DNA from: Bdellovibrionaceae bacterium UBA2316
Lineage (GTDB): Bacteria; Bdellovibrionota; Bdellovibrionia; Bdellovibrionales; Bdellovibrionaceae
Assembly: GCA_002345205.1 (NCBI GenBank)
Contig: DDVI01000133.1
Location: 1 to 33,353 of the forward strand
DNA length: 33,353 bases
Direction of reading: 5' to 3'
Position 1 is the stretch's first letter. The number at the start of each line of letters is the position of its first letter. The position numbers were made by a program, and so were the translations under genes. Below, in pieces: positions 33,346 through 33,353 of this stretch. Below the pieces are notes generated by a model. It did not search any database. It was not told where the DNA came from and saw nothing but the letters and a program-made list of their open reading frames with translations.

Positions 33346-33353
33346 TAGACCTC

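Overview
The window reads as an ordinary chromosomal stretch of an AT-rich member of the Bdellovibrionota. A small-genome Bdellovibrio or Pseudobdellovibrio-like predator is my best guess. Three things point there: an FHA-GGDEF diguanylate cyclase with a threonine-bearing tail, like predation regulator DgcB; many short secreted or outer-membrane proteins with no strong family match; and a Gram-negative core set (dephospho-CoA kinase, heptose-7-phosphate kinase, RlmN, PIN-PhoH, TonB-like protein, L,D-transpeptidase). This is family-level inference, not a database hit. No tRNA, rRNA, CRISPR array or insertion sequence was seen.

Layout. 1-2305: a ThiF-like E1 fragment, an AraC-type regulator and a divergent Acg-like nitroreductase. 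Both enzymes are interrupted by frame problems. 2309-6601: a leftward run with a secreted unknown, an MFS exporter, a MaoC hydratase, PIN-PhoH and a PilZ protein. 6725-13188: a rightward run with a TonB-like protein; then an envelope operon (beta-barrel, HExxH lipoprotein aminopeptidase, DUF3857-transglutaminase); then a small secreted protein and a YcbB-type L,D-transpeptidase. 13207-15552: a DUF1552 Tat protein and the C-terminal remnant of its usual DUF1592/1588/1585 partner, whose signal peptide survives upstream out of frame. 15703-17350: an ECF sigma factor, a one-pass putative anti-sigma protein and a secreted coiled-coil protein.

17351-17776 is the only gene-free stretch over 300 bases; its 3' end is a perfect 26-bp inverted repeat. 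17777-21615: a leftward signalling block (coiled-coil acidic protein, a metallophosphoesterase fold that has lost several metal ligands, DgcB-like cyclase, small two-helix membrane protein). 21912-24773: a large S8 protease with about 385 residues inserted between its catalytic Asp and His. A bidirectional terminator follows. 24804-30178: a compact leftward run (SPFH-SHOCT, TelA, heptose-7-P kinase, RlmN, PfkB kinase), opposite a divergent membrane coiled-coil protein. 30977-33345: two envelope proteins and CoaE.

Most worth checking: the degenerate phosphoesterase beside the coiled-coil and DgcB-like genes; the in-phase A AAA AAA heptamer at the nitroreductase frameshift; the collapsed DUF1592 gene; hairpins that bury translation start sites; genes whose -10 boxes lie 6-7 nt before an ATG that lacks a Shine-Dalgarno site; and a palindrome between the -35 and -10 of the gene at 32210.
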